Source: Pseudomonas sp. ANT_H12B (lineage in GTDB: Bacteria; Pseudomonadota; Gammaproteobacteria; Pseudomonadales; Pseudomonadaceae). From it: a DNA stretch of 64,000 bases. Positions 34,781 through 43,703 of the stretch are shown here, one piece after another (position 1 is the stretch's first letter; every line of letters starts with the position of its first letter). The notes under the pieces were generated by a model. It searched no databases and was not told the DNA's origin. It saw only the letters and a list, made by a program, of their open reading frames with translations. The position numbers were made by a program, and so were the translations under genes. The DNA is taken from NCBI RefSeq assembly GCF_008369325.1, contig NZ_VOBI01000003.1, positions 310,001 through 374,000 of the forward strand. Reading direction: 5' to 3'.

Positions 34781-37700
34781 TTAGCCGATCGTCATCAAAC
34801 TGGCGTTACCACCCGCCGCAGCGGTGTTAACGCTCAATGCACGCTCGATCACCAGACGTTCCAACGCAATGTTGGTTTCGCCCTGCGACAAACCATGAAC
34901 CCCGACAATCGCACCGGCACGCTTGGCAACCTGCTGGCAGACCGCGCGCAGCTGATCGGAATGGCCATGATGCAGAACCGCATCAAACACCACTTCGTCC
35001 TTGTTCCAGTCGGAAACCAGCTTGATCTTCGCCTGAATCTCCTTCGGCAGACGTGCGAACAATGCCTTGGTCAATTCAGCTTCCGGCCACACCGCCGAAC
35101 CGCCTACCGCCAGGACCGCTGTCAATTGAGTCAGCAGATCGCCTTCGACTTCCGCCAGGCACAGCACGTGTTCACGCGGCAGAATGGCGTAGCTGTTGCG
35201 CTCACCGGTCGGGCCCGACAGAACACGGGTGATCCCGCTTTGCGATTGCGCCGCGAACTGCACGCACAGGTCGCTCAGATCAGCAAGCTTGTTGCTGTCA
35301 GCCCAGGCTTGCAGGGCGGTCAGCGGTTTGCTCATGGCGTCACGCAGACGAACGTCCGGCGCAGCGATTGCGTCACCGCGGGCGAAGGATTGTTCGATCG
35401 CACCGGTAGGACGAGTCGACAGCAAGCGGTACAGATACAGCGGACCACCGGCCTTCGGACCAGTCCCCGACAAACCTTCGCCACCGAACGGCTGCACGCC
35501 GACCACAGCACCGACGATGTTGCGGTTCACGTAGACGTTACCGGCGTTGACGTTGTCGATCACCTTGGCGATGGTCTCGTCGATGCGAGTGTGCACGCCC
35601 AGTGTCAGGCCGTAGCCGGAAGCGTTGATCTGACCGATCAGCTGGTCAATGTCTTTGCGCTTGTAGCGAACTACGTGCAGCACCGGGCCGAAGATCTCAC
35701 GTTGCAGCTCATCGAAGCTTTCCAGTTCGATCAATGTCGGCATCACGAAGGTGCCGCGTTTGACTTCTTCGCTATTGGCGATGGCCACCTGGTACACGCT
35801 GCGACCTTTGTCGCGCATGGCCTGGATGTGCTTCTCGATGCCCGCCTTGGCTTCGGCGTCGATCACCGGGCCGATGTCCACGGACAGGCGCTCAGGGTTG
35901 CCGAGGCGACATTCAGCCATGGCACCTTTGAGCATTTCGATGACACGGTCAGCGGAATCTTCCTGCAAGCACAGCACTCGCAGTGCCGAGCAGCGTTGAC
36001 CGGCGCTGTCGAAGGCCGACGACACCACGTCGATGACGACTTGTTCAGTCAGCGCCGAGGAGTCGACGATCATCGCGTTCTGGCCACCGGTTTCGGCGAT
36101 CAGCGGAATCGGGCGACCCTGAGCATCCAGTCGACCGGCGACGTTGCGTTGCAGCAAGCGAGCGACTTCGGTGGAACCGGTAAACATCACGCCTTTGACC
36201 CGATCGTCACCGACCAAGCGAGCGCCAACTGTTTCGCCACGCCCCGGCAGCAGTTGCAGCACGCCTTCCGGAATCCCGGCTTCGAGCAGCAAGCGCACAG
36301 CTTGAGCAGCCACCAGCGGGGTTTGTTCTGCAGGCTTGGCCAGTACCGGGTTGCCGGCAGCCAGGGCCGCAGCGACTTGACCGCTGAAAATTGCCAGCGG
36401 GAAGTTCCACGGGCTGATGCAGACCACCGGACCCAATGGGCGGTGGGCGTCGTTGGTGAAATCGTTGCGCGCCTGCACTGCGTAATAACGCAGGAAGTCC
36501 ACGGCTTCACGCACTTCGGCGATGGCATTGGCGAAAGTCTTGCCGGCTTCACGAGCCAGCAGGCCCATCAGTGGCTGGATCTCGCCTTCCATCAAATCGG
36601 CGGCACGTTCCAGAATCGCGGCGCGTTCGGCGGGCGGGGTGGCCTGCCAGATCGGTGCAGCGTTCAGGGCGCACTGGATCGCGTTGTCGACGTCTTCGAC
36701 AGTTGCTTCCTGCACATGACCGACCACATCACGCAGATCTGACGGGTTCAGAACCGGCGCAGGCGTTTCAGTGCTGGAAGCACAACCGAGCATCGGCGCC
36801 GCTTTCCAGTTGTTATGAGCAGTCGCCAGCAAAGCACAGGACAGCGAAGCCAGACGATGTTCGTTGGCCATGTCGATGCCGCTGGAGTTAGCGCGCTCGG
36901 CACCATAAAGGTCACGCGGCAGCGGGATACGCGGGTGCGGCAGGCCGAAGCCGCCTTCCAGCGTCGCCATCTGCTCGATGCTGGCCACTGGATCGGCCAC
37001 CAAGGCCTGAATCGAGATGGACTGATCGGCTATCTGGTTGACGAACGAGGTGTTCGCGCCGTTCTCCAGCAGACGACGTACCAGGTACGCCAACAGCGTT
37101 TCGTGCGTACCGACCGGTGCGTACACGCGGCAAGGACGGTTCAACTTGCCTTCGGAAACTTTGCCTACAACCTGTTCGTACAGTGGTTCGCCCATGCCGT
37201 GCAGGCACTGAAATTCGTACTGACCCGGGTAATAGTTCTGACCGGCTATGTGATAAATGGCCGACAAGGTGTGGGCGTTGTGCGTGGCGAACTGCGGATA
37301 AATGACTTCCGGCACCGACAACAGTTTGCGTGCGCAGGCGATGTAGGAAACGTCGGTGTACACCTTGCGGGTGTACACCGGATAGCCTTCCAGGCCTTCG
37401 ACCTGAGCGCGTTTGATTTCGCTGTCCCAGTACGCGCCTTTTACCAGACGGATCATCAGGCGATGACGGCTACGGCGAGCCAGGTCAATCACGTAGTCGA
37501 TCACGTACGGGCAACGCTTCTGATAAGCCTGGATCACGAAACCGATGCCGTTCCAGCCGGTCAGTTGCGGCTCGAAGCACAGGCGCTCCAGCAGATCCAG
37601 CGACAGCTCGAGGCGGTCGGCTTCTTCGGCGTCGATGTTCAGGCCGATGTCGTATTGCTTGGCCAGCAGGGTCAGCGACAGCAGGCGCGGGTACAGCTCG

Positions 37701-38734
37701 TCCATCACGCGCTCGTACTGGGCACGGCTGTAACGCGGGTGCAGTGCTGACAGCTTGATCGAAATGCCCGGACCTTCATAAATCCCACGACCGTGAGACG
37801 CTTTGCCGATCGAGTGGATGGCTTGTTCGTACGAGGCCAGGTATTTCTGGGCGTCGTGCTCGGTGAGTGCGGCTTCACCCAGCATGTCGTAGGAATAGCG
37901 GAAACCCTTGGATTCGAACTTGCTCGCATTGGCCAGGGCTTCGGCGATGGTTTCGCCGGTGACGAACTGCTCGCCCATCAGGCGCATGGCCATGTCGACG
38001 CCCTTGCGGATCATCGGCTCGCCGCTCTTGCCGATGATGCGGCTCAGGGACGAGGTCAGTCCGGCTTCGTTATGCGTGGCGACCAATTTGCCGGTCAGCA
38101 GCAAGCCCCAGGTTGCGGCGTTGACGAACAGCGACGGGCTGTTGCCCAAGTGCGGGTGCCAGTTGCCGGTGCTGATCTTGTCGCGAATCAGCGCGTCACG
38201 CGTGCCTTTGTCCGGGATGCGCAGCAGCGCCTCGGCCAGGCACATCAGTGCCACGCCTTCCTGGGAGGACAGGGAAAATTCCTGCAACAGGCCCTGAACG
38301 ATCCCGGCACGGCCGCCGGCGCTCTTCTGATTGCGCAGTTTTTCGGCAATCGAGGAGGCGAGCTTGTTGGTGGCTTCGGCCATCGCAGCAGGCAGGCGCG
38401 CCTGTTCGATCAGCATCGGCACCACTTCTGGCTCAGGGCGACGGTAAGCGGCGGTGATCGAAGCGCGCAGTACCGATTGCGGCAGGATGCTTTCGGCGAA
38501 CTCAAGGAAGCACTGGTGTGCGTGGTCAGCATGGACCTCGCCGGCATCGTCAGCGTCTTTGCTGATCAAACCGCTCAGCTCGGACAGGGTTGCACCACCC
38601 TCGAGTTTTTCCAGGTAATTGAAAATTGCCTGCTTGATCAGCCAGTGCGGAGTGCGATCAATCGAAGTCGCGGCTGCTTTCAGGCGCTCGCGGGTCGGGT
38701 CGTCAAGTTTGACCCCAAGGGTGGTGGTAGCCAT
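34781..38734 (-). CDS. putA: Trifunctional PutA: proline dehydrogenase / P5C dehydrogenase / repressor
   Basis: 1317 residues, the length of trifunctional PutA. Residues 1-50 are a ribbon-helix-helix DNA-binding domain (TTTLGVKLDDPTRERLK). A FAD-dependent proline dehydrogenase barrel follows to about 560 (with YEGPGISIKLSALHPRYS and RLVKGAYWDSEIK). Next is the NAD-dependent P5C dehydrogenase, with ETGGQNAMIVD and the catalytic-Cys block SAGQRCSALRVL, and a C-terminal domain. It oxidises proline to glutamate and, without proline, represses putA and putP. The start at 38734 puts the DNA-binding domain at the N-terminus and has GAGGA upstream. Five PutA-binding hexamers lie in the intergenic region towards putP. 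Confidence 0.97.
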   Translation of the reverse strand: MATTTLGVKLDDPTRERLKAAATSIDRTPHWLIKQAIFNYLEKLEGGATLSELSGLISKDADDAGEVHADHAHQCFLEFAESILPQSVLRASITAAYRRPEPEVVPMLIEQARLPAAMAEATNKLASSIAEKLRNQKSAGGRAGIVQGLLQEFSLSSQEGVALMCLAEALLRIPDKGTRDALIRDKISTGNWHPHLGNSPSLFVNAATWGLLLTGKLVATHNEAGLTSSLSRIIGKSGEPMIRKGVDMAMRLMGEQFVTGETIAEALANASKFESKGFRYSYDMLGEAALTEHDAQKYLASYEQAIHSIGKASHGRGIYEGPGISIKLSALHPRYSRAQYERVMDELYPRLLSLTLLAKQYDIGLNIDAEEADRLELSLDLLERLCFEPQLTGWNGIGFVIQAYQKRCPYVIDYVIDLARRSRHRLMIRLVKGAYWDSEIKRAQVEGLEGYPVYTRKVYTDVSYIACARKLLSVPEVIYPQFATHNAHTLSAIYHIAGQNYYPGQYEFQCLHGMGEPLYEQVVGKVSEGKLNRPCRVYAPVGTHETLLAYLVRRLLENGANTSFVNQIADQSISIQALVADPVASIEQMATLEGGFGLPHPRIPLPRDLYGAERANSSGIDMANEHRLASLSCALLATAHNNWKAAPMLGCASSTETPAPVLNPSDLRDVVGHVQEATVEDVDNAIQCALNAAPIWQATPPAERAAILERAADLMEGEIQPLMGLLAREAGKTFANAIAEVREAVDFLRYYAVQARNDFTNDAHRPLGPVVCISPWNFPLAIFSGQVAAALAAGNPVLAKPAEQTPLVAAQAVRLLLEAGIPEGVLQLLPGRGETVGARLVGDDRVKGVMFTGSTEVARLLQRNVAGRLDAQGRPIPLIAETGGQNAMIVDSSALTEQVVIDVVSSAFDSAGQRCSALRVLCLQEDSADRVIEMLKGAMAECRLGNPERLSVDIGPVIDAEAKAGIEKHIQAMRDKGRSVYQVAIANSEEVKRGTFVMPTLIELESFDELQREIFGPVLHVVRYKRKDIDQLIGQINASGYGLTLGVHTRIDETIAKVIDNVNAGNVYVNRNIVGAVVGVQPFGGEGLSGTGPKAGGPLYLYRLLSTRPTGAIEQSFARGDAIAAPDVRLRDAMSKPLTALQAWADSNKLADLSDLCVQFAAQSQSGITRVLSGPTGERNSYAILPREHVLCLAEVEGDLLTQLTAVLAVGGSAVWPEAELTKALFARLPKEIQAKIKLVSDWNKDEVVFDAVLHHGHSDQLRAVCQQVAKRAGAIVGVHGLSQGETNIALERLVIERALSVNTAAAGGNASLMTIG

Positions 38735-38806
38735 ATTTTTATCCTCATGTTTGCCGCAACCGCGCGGCATCAGCTGGCGGCAAGATTAGCTGTGCGTCAG
38801 CTGAGG

Positions 38807-39045
38807 TGCAACCGGGTGCAACCCTTTTTTTGACGGAATAATACGCAGCTCGTCAGGAAATAAATTCCGTTAGGAAAGTACCGCCCCTGCTTGGTGCTTT
38901 TGCTTATAGCAACGCGCCATGACTGCGCTAAAAGGGAGCAAAAAACCGTGTTTTGTAAATAAATCCGACTAGGTGCAACTTATTCGCCAGAAACTGGTTG
39001 CACCTTATTTGCTTTGTTGAATAGCATTCGCGGCCAAGGTGCAAC
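38807..39045. promoter_or_regulatory. Five GTTGCA PutA operator hexamers between putA and putP
   Basis: The 464-bp putA-putP gap carries five exact copies of GTTGCA or its complement: 38807-38812, 38817-38822, 38974-38979, 38997-39002 and 39040-39045. A sixth near match is at 39063-39068. The RHH domain of E. coli PutA binds this hexamer and its put region also has five operators. The first two copies here are 10 bp apart, one helical turn, and the third and fourth are in opposite orientation. A TATAAT hexamer at 39116-39121 may be the putP -10 element, but its -35 is weak. Confidence 0.8.
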
Positions 39046-39198
39046 CGGACTCCAAAAGTCTGGTGCACCGGCTGATGGCTTTCCTGGGGAAACATCAGTC
39101 ATAAATGCGCGGGTCTATAATCGTCTGTCAAACGTCGTCGTTTGCGAGCGGTTAACAAAAACCGCCGCTACATAAAAACAAAGCCAGGGCGTAACTTA

Positions 39199-40683
39199 AT
39201 GAGCGTTAGCAATCCAACCCTGATCACGTTCGTGATCTACATCGCAGCAATGGTGCTGATCGGCTTCATGGCCTATCGCTCCACCAACAACCTTTCTGAT
39301 TACATTCTGGGCGGTCGCAGCCTGGGCAGCGTCGTGACTGCATTGTCCGCCGGTGCTTCCGACATGAGCGGCTGGTTGTTGATGGGCCTGCCGGGCGCTA
39401 TCTACATGTCCGGTCTGTCCGAAAGCTGGATCGCCATCGGCCTGATCATCGGTGCTTACCTGAACTGGCTGTTCGTTGCCGGCCGTCTGCGTGTGCAGAC
39501 CGAGCACAACGGCGATGCGCTGACCCTGCCGGATTACTTCTCCAGCCGTTTCGAAGACAAAAGCGGCCTGCTGCGGATCATCTCTGCGGTCGTCATTCTG
39601 GTGTTCTTCACCATCTACTGCGCTTCCGGCATCGTGGCCGGCGCCCGTCTGTTCGAAAGCACCTTCGGCATGTCCTACGAGACGGCGCTATGGGCCGGTG
39701 CTGCGGCGACGATTGCCTACACCTTCGTCGGTGGTTTCCTGGCAGTGAGCTGGACTGACACCGTACAAGCCACGCTGATGATCTTCGCCCTGTTGCTGAC
39801 GCCGATCATCGTGCTGCTGGCCACCGGCGGCGTCGATACCACGTTCCTGGCTATCGAAGCGCAAGACGCCAGCAACTTCGACATGCTGAAAAACACCACC
39901 TTCATCGGCATCATCTCGCTGATGGGCTGGGGCCTGGGCTACTTCGGCCAGCCGCACATCCTGGCGCGATTCATGGCGGCGGATTCGGTCAAGTCGATTG
40001 CCAAGGCACGTCGCATCTCCATGGCCTGGATGATCCTGTGCCTGGGCGGCACCGTCGCGGTAGGTTTCTTCGGTATCGCTTACTTCTCGGCGCACCCTGA
40101 ACTGGCCGGTCCTGTGACCGAAAACCACGAGCGTGTGTTCATCGAACTGGCGAAAATCCTGTTCAACCCATGGATCGCCGGTGTACTGCTGTCGGCCATT
40201 CTGGCTGCGGTAATGAGCACCTTGAGCTGCCAACTGCTGGTGTGCTCGAGTGCCCTGACCGAAGACTTCTACAAAACCTTCCTGCGTAAAACCGCTTCCC
40301 AGGTCGAGTTGGTCTGGGTCGGCCGTGCCATGGTGCTGCTGGTTGCCTTGATCGCTATCGCCATGGCGGCCAATCCGGAAAACCGTGTACTGGGTCTGGT
40401 CAGCTACGCCTGGGCTGGTTTCGGTGCAGCGTTCGGTCCGGTTGTCCTGATCTCCGTGATCTGGAAAGACATGACCCGCAACGGCGCACTGGCCGGCATC
40501 CTGGTCGGCGCGATCACCGTGATCGTGTGGAAACACTTCGAACTGCTGGGCCTGTACGAAATCATCCCTGGCTTCATCTTCGCCAGCCTGGCGATCTTCT
40601 TCGTCAGCAAACTGGGCGAGCCTACCAAAGGCATGCTTCAGCGCTTCGCCGCTGCCGAGGCAGATTTCCGCCTGAACAAGTGA
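39199..40683 (+). CDS. putP: Sodium/proline symporter PutP
   Basis: 494-residue sodium:solute symporter (SSS family) with about 13 membrane helices. Visible blocks are GGRSLGSVVTALSAGASDMSG, with Asp and Ser residues of the sodium site, and LSAILAAVMSTLSCQLLVCSS near helix 9. It imports proline with sodium. It is divergent from putA, and both should be repressed by PutA via the intergenic sites. The start at 39199 (MSVSNPTLITF) is chosen over an upstream in-frame codon at 39142, whose extra 19 residues are basic and unlike the family. Confidence 0.96.
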   Translation: MSVSNPTLITFVIYIAAMVLIGFMAYRSTNNLSDYILGGRSLGSVVTALSAGASDMSGWLLMGLPGAIYMSGLSESWIAIGLIIGAYLNWLFVAGRLRVQTEHNGDALTLPDYFSSRFEDKSGLLRIISAVVILVFFTIYCASGIVAGARLFESTFGMSYETALWAGAAATIAYTFVGGFLAVSWTDTVQATLMIFALLLTPIIVLLATGGVDTTFLAIEAQDASNFDMLKNTTFIGIISLMGWGLGYFGQPHILARFMAADSVKSIAKARRISMAWMILCLGGTVAVGFFGIAYFSAHPELAGPVTENHERVFIELAKILFNPWIAGVLLSAILAAVMSTLSCQLLVCSSALTEDFYKTFLRKTASQVELVWVGRAMVLLVALIAIAMAANPENRVLGLVSYAWAGFGAAFGPVVLISVIWKDMTRNGALAGILVGAITVIVWKHFELLGLYEIIPGFIFASLAIFFVSKLGEPTKGMLQRFAAAEADFRLNK

Positions 40684-40721
40684 TGGGGATGAGCTGATGC
40701 TCTGACCTTTCGCCGAACATG

Positions 40722-40760
40722 AAAACGGCCCGCTTCCTTTTGGAGGCGGGCCGTTTTTTT
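40722..40760 (+). terminator. Rho-independent terminator of putP
   Basis: AAAACGGCCCGC and GCGGGCCGTTTT pair around a short loop and are followed by a T-run. It is a textbook terminator 39 bp after the putP stop. Confidence 0.92.
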
Positions 40761-40918
40761 GGACCACGCAAATCTCGAAGCGCTGTGAATTCCCTGTGGG
40801 TTGGTGGTTTTGAAGGAGTTGTCTGTAGCCAAACACACTGATTGCTGAAGGACAAATCTCTAAAAAAGTAGGGCAAATCTGATTTCCCTGCCCCTCCATC
40901 AATACCCCTTGTCGCTCA

Positions 40919-40945
40919 TGCAGAATCGCCCGCCTTCATTCTGCA
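40919..40945. promoter_or_regulatory. Inverted repeat just upstream of vgrG
   Basis: TGCAGAAT and ATTCTGCA, an 8-bp perfect inverted repeat, end 12 bp before the vgrG start. It could be an operator or leader hairpin. No other signal is clear in the 200 bp between the putP terminator and vgrG. Confidence 0.4.
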
Positions 40946-40957
40946 GAGACACATCGG

Positions 40958-42976
40958 ATGTTCGCTCCTGCCAATCAACCGCGTTTCACGTTGACGATCG
41001 ACGGCGTCCAGAATGAGCTCAAGGTACTTGAGTTCACGGGCAAGGAAGCCATCAGCCAGCCCTACCGTTTTGATCTGGAACTGGTCAGCGACCGACCCGA
41101 CATCGAACTCGAAAGCCTCCTGCATCGTCAGGCATTTCTGAGTTTTGATGCGCAGGGTTCCGGCATTCACGGTCAGATTTTTCGCGTTGGCCAAAGCGAT
41201 TCCGGCCACCGCCTGACGGGCTACCAAATCAGCCTCGTGCCGCGTCTGGCCTACCTCGGTCAGCGTATTAATCAACGGATCTTCCAGCACAAAAACGTGC
41301 CGGCGATCATCACGCAGGTCCTCAAGGACCACGGTATCCAGCGCGATGCTTTCGAGTTTCGGCTCGGCAGCGACTACCCAGCGCGCGAGTACTGCGTGCA
41401 ATACGCCGAAAGCGATCTGGCGTTCATCCAGCGGCTGTGTGCCGAGATCGGTATTCACTACCACTTTCAGCACAGCCTCGATGGGCACTTGCTGGTGTTT
41501 GGTGATGACCAGACGGTTTTCCCTCGTCTGCCCGAACCAACGCTGTACTTGCCGGGCAGCGGAATGGCGGCGGATGCGCCGGCCATCAAACGTTTCAACG
41601 TGCGCCTGGAAACCCGGACGACAGCGGTCACCCGTCGCGACTACGACTTCAACAAACCTCGCCTGCAACTTGAAAGCCACCTGGACAGTGAGCTGCGACC
41701 GGTGCTTGAGGATTACCACTTCCCGGGCCAATTCACCGACCGTGTACACGGCAAGCATCTGGCCCAACGAGCACTCGAACGCCACAACGCCGACTTCCGT
41801 CAGGCCGAAGGTCGTGGCGACGAATCGGCTTTGGTCAGCGGGCATTTCCTACACCTGGCTGAGCATCCGCGTCAGGCATGGAATGACCTGTGGTTGATCA
41901 CCGAAATCGAACACCGTGGCCGCCAGCCGCAAGTGCTGGAAGAGTCGGTTACCAGTGACGGCCCGGATGATTTCCAGGGCTATCGCAATACCTTTCTGGC
42001 AACACCGTGGGACGTTTTGTTTCGCCCTCCACTCGGGCCGGAAAAACCACGCATGCTCGGCTATCAGCCTGCCGTGGTCACCGGCCCGACCGACAGTGAA
42101 ATCCATTGCGACGAGTTCGGTCGGGTCAAGGTTCAGCTGGCCTGGGACCGTGACGGTCAGCTCGATGAACACTCCAGTTGCTGGCTGCGCGTCGCCACCG
42201 GCTGGGCGCACGACCGTTACGGCAGCGTGATGATCCCGCGAGTCGGCATGGAAGTGCTGGTGGGATTCGTCGACGCCGATGCCGATAAACCGCTGGTGAT
42301 GGGTTGCCTGCCTAACGCCGCAACCCCCGTGCCGCTCGATCTTCCCGCCGACAAGACCCGCAGCATTTTCCGCAGCCAGAGCAGTCCCGGTGGTGGCGGT
42401 TACAACGAATTGCGCATCGAGGATCGCAAAGGCGCCGAGGAAATCTACCTGCGCGCCCAGCGAAACTGGACTCAGCACGTACTGAATGATCAACAGGTGC
42501 AGGTCGATAACGCCCGCAGCATTGTCGTCACCGGCACCGCTCGCCATGAGCTGAAAGCCGACGAGCAGCGCATCACTCATGGCCAGCGCCAGACCGAAGT
42601 GAAACGGGATGATCACTTGGTGGTGGTCGGTGACCGACACATTCGGGTGACCAGCCAGGCGCTGAATGCCAGTCAGCAATTCCATGTCAGCGCCGGTCAG
42701 CAAGTGGTCATCGACGGCGGGGCCAGCGCGACGATTCAGGCGGGCGGGCAGTGGATCAACATCGGCCCCGGCGGGATTTTCAGCAGCGTACCGATTCAGG
42801 TGGGAGGCGCGTTGATGCCAGCGATGGCCGCTGCGCCGTCCTTGCCGGATACGCCGCTGAAACTCGCCGCCGCACCGGCCGCGCTGCTGAGTGCCGCACA
42901 GATTCTGAGCCTGAAAAGCGACGCACCGTTCTGTGAGGAATGTGAGCGCTGCAAGGAGGGTTTCTGTGCAGCCTGA
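40958..42976 (+). CDS. vgrG: Type VI secretion tip protein VgrG (TssI)
   Basis: 672-residue VgrG. The N-terminal Gp27-like part begins RFTLTIDGVQNELKVLEFTG. The middle has the Gp5-like OB-fold region (VVTGPTDSEIHCDEFGRVKVQ, then GWAHDRYGSVMIPRVGMEVLVGF), and the C-terminal part is the repetitive beta-prism needle (ARSIVVTGTARHELKADEQ). The last residues, FCEECERCKEGFCAA, form a cysteine-rich tail (Cys659, 662, 665, 670). It caps the Hcp tube and carries cargo. It is followed by an adaptor and Rhs effector with overlapping stops and starts, so this is a cargo module. No other secretion-system gene is in the window; the apparatus must be encoded elsewhere. Confidence 0.93.
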   Translation: MFAPANQPRFTLTIDGVQNELKVLEFTGKEAISQPYRFDLELVSDRPDIELESLLHRQAFLSFDAQGSGIHGQIFRVGQSDSGHRLTGYQISLVPRLAYLGQRINQRIFQHKNVPAIITQVLKDHGIQRDAFEFRLGSDYPAREYCVQYAESDLAFIQRLCAEIGIHYHFQHSLDGHLLVFGDDQTVFPRLPEPTLYLPGSGMAADAPAIKRFNVRLETRTTAVTRRDYDFNKPRLQLESHLDSELRPVLEDYHFPGQFTDRVHGKHLAQRALERHNADFRQAEGRGDESALVSGHFLHLAEHPRQAWNDLWLITEIEHRGRQPQVLEESVTSDGPDDFQGYRNTFLATPWDVLFRPPLGPEKPRMLGYQPAVVTGPTDSEIHCDEFGRVKVQLAWDRDGQLDEHSSCWLRVATGWAHDRYGSVMIPRVGMEVLVGFVDADADKPLVMGCLPNAATPVPLDLPADKTRSIFRSQSSPGGGGYNELRIEDRKGAEEIYLRAQRNWTQHVLNDQQVQVDNARSIVVTGTARHELKADEQRITHGQRQTEVKRDDHLVVVGDRHIRVTSQALNASQQFHVSAGQQVVIDGGASATIQAGGQWINIGPGGIFSSVPIQVGGALMPAMAAAPSLPDTPLKLAAAPAALLSAAQILSLKSDAPFCEECERCKEGFCAA

Positions 42977-43703
42977 TGCCTTGTCACCCCGCGACTGGTT
43001 GGATCGCCAACCACTCAAGCCTACCGAGCAGTTGTTCGCGGTTTTCAGCAGCGCGAATGCCGCTGAACCGTTTAAAGCCTGGCAGCGTTCGATCAAAGCT
43101 CAAGCACCCAGTCCGATCTGGGCCGGCACCGCTTACGCCGAGTGGGAACCGGTGATGCCCTATGTCGGAATCGTCGCTGCGGGTAGTGAGTTTCTGCAGT
43201 GGGTTGCCAGCACCGAGTGTCCCGACTGGGGTTGGCTGGCGGTTTCTTCTGCCCCTCAAGAGGTGTTGGTCGAGCATCTGCGCAGCCTCACTCAAGTCCT
43301 TTTTCCCAACGGTAATGCGGTGTTTTTCCGCTTCTGGGATGGGCGTTATTTGCTGTCGATTCTTCGGTCAACCGAGGTTAACGCTACGCAGCTGATGCCG
43401 GTGATCGGGCGCTGTTTGATCAATGGCCAGCCGCTCGAAATTGGTGGTAATGCGCTGAAAACTTCTCGTGTTTTTCCATGGTGGGAAGTTTCCGAATCGC
43501 TGCTCAAACAGCTCGCCGAAGAGTCCGCAACAACCCGCATCAACAACTTGGTGAAGTGGCTGAGCGAGGAACGCCCTGACCTTTACGAGGCGTTTTCCGT
43601 AAGCGTTTTGCACCACAAGATTGCGATCTTTCTTGAAACACCGGACCTGCCTCAAGCACCCAAAACAGCCTTGGTGGACTACCTGATGGCGGAGCTGAAC
43701 TGA
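42966..43703 (+). CDS. DUF4123 type VI secretion adaptor
   Basis: 245 residues. DUF4123 proteins (also called TEC or Tap) load a specific effector onto VgrG. Here the gene lies between vgrG and the effector, the diagnostic position. The sequence has the family form of an N-terminal segment (TEQLFAVFSSANAAEPFKAWQ), then YVGIVAAGSEFLQWV and VFFRFWDGRYLLSIL. The start is GTG at 42966, because it lies at good distance from AAGGAGG and the N-terminus then reads VQPDALSPRDWLD. An earlier ATG at 42933 lies inside vgrG with no site. The vgrG overlap is 11 bp and the rhs overlap is one base (TGATG). Confidence 0.85.
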   Translation: MQPDALSPRDWLDRQPLKPTEQLFAVFSSANAAEPFKAWQRSIKAQAPSPIWAGTAYAEWEPVMPYVGIVAAGSEFLQWVASTECPDWGWLAVSSAPQEVLVEHLRSLTQVLFPNGNAVFFRFWDGRYLLSILRSTEVNATQLMPVIGRCLINGQPLEIGGNALKTSRVFPWWEVSESLLKQLAEESATTRINNLVKWLSEERPDLYEAFSVSVLHHKIAIFLETPDLPQAPKTALVDYLMAELN

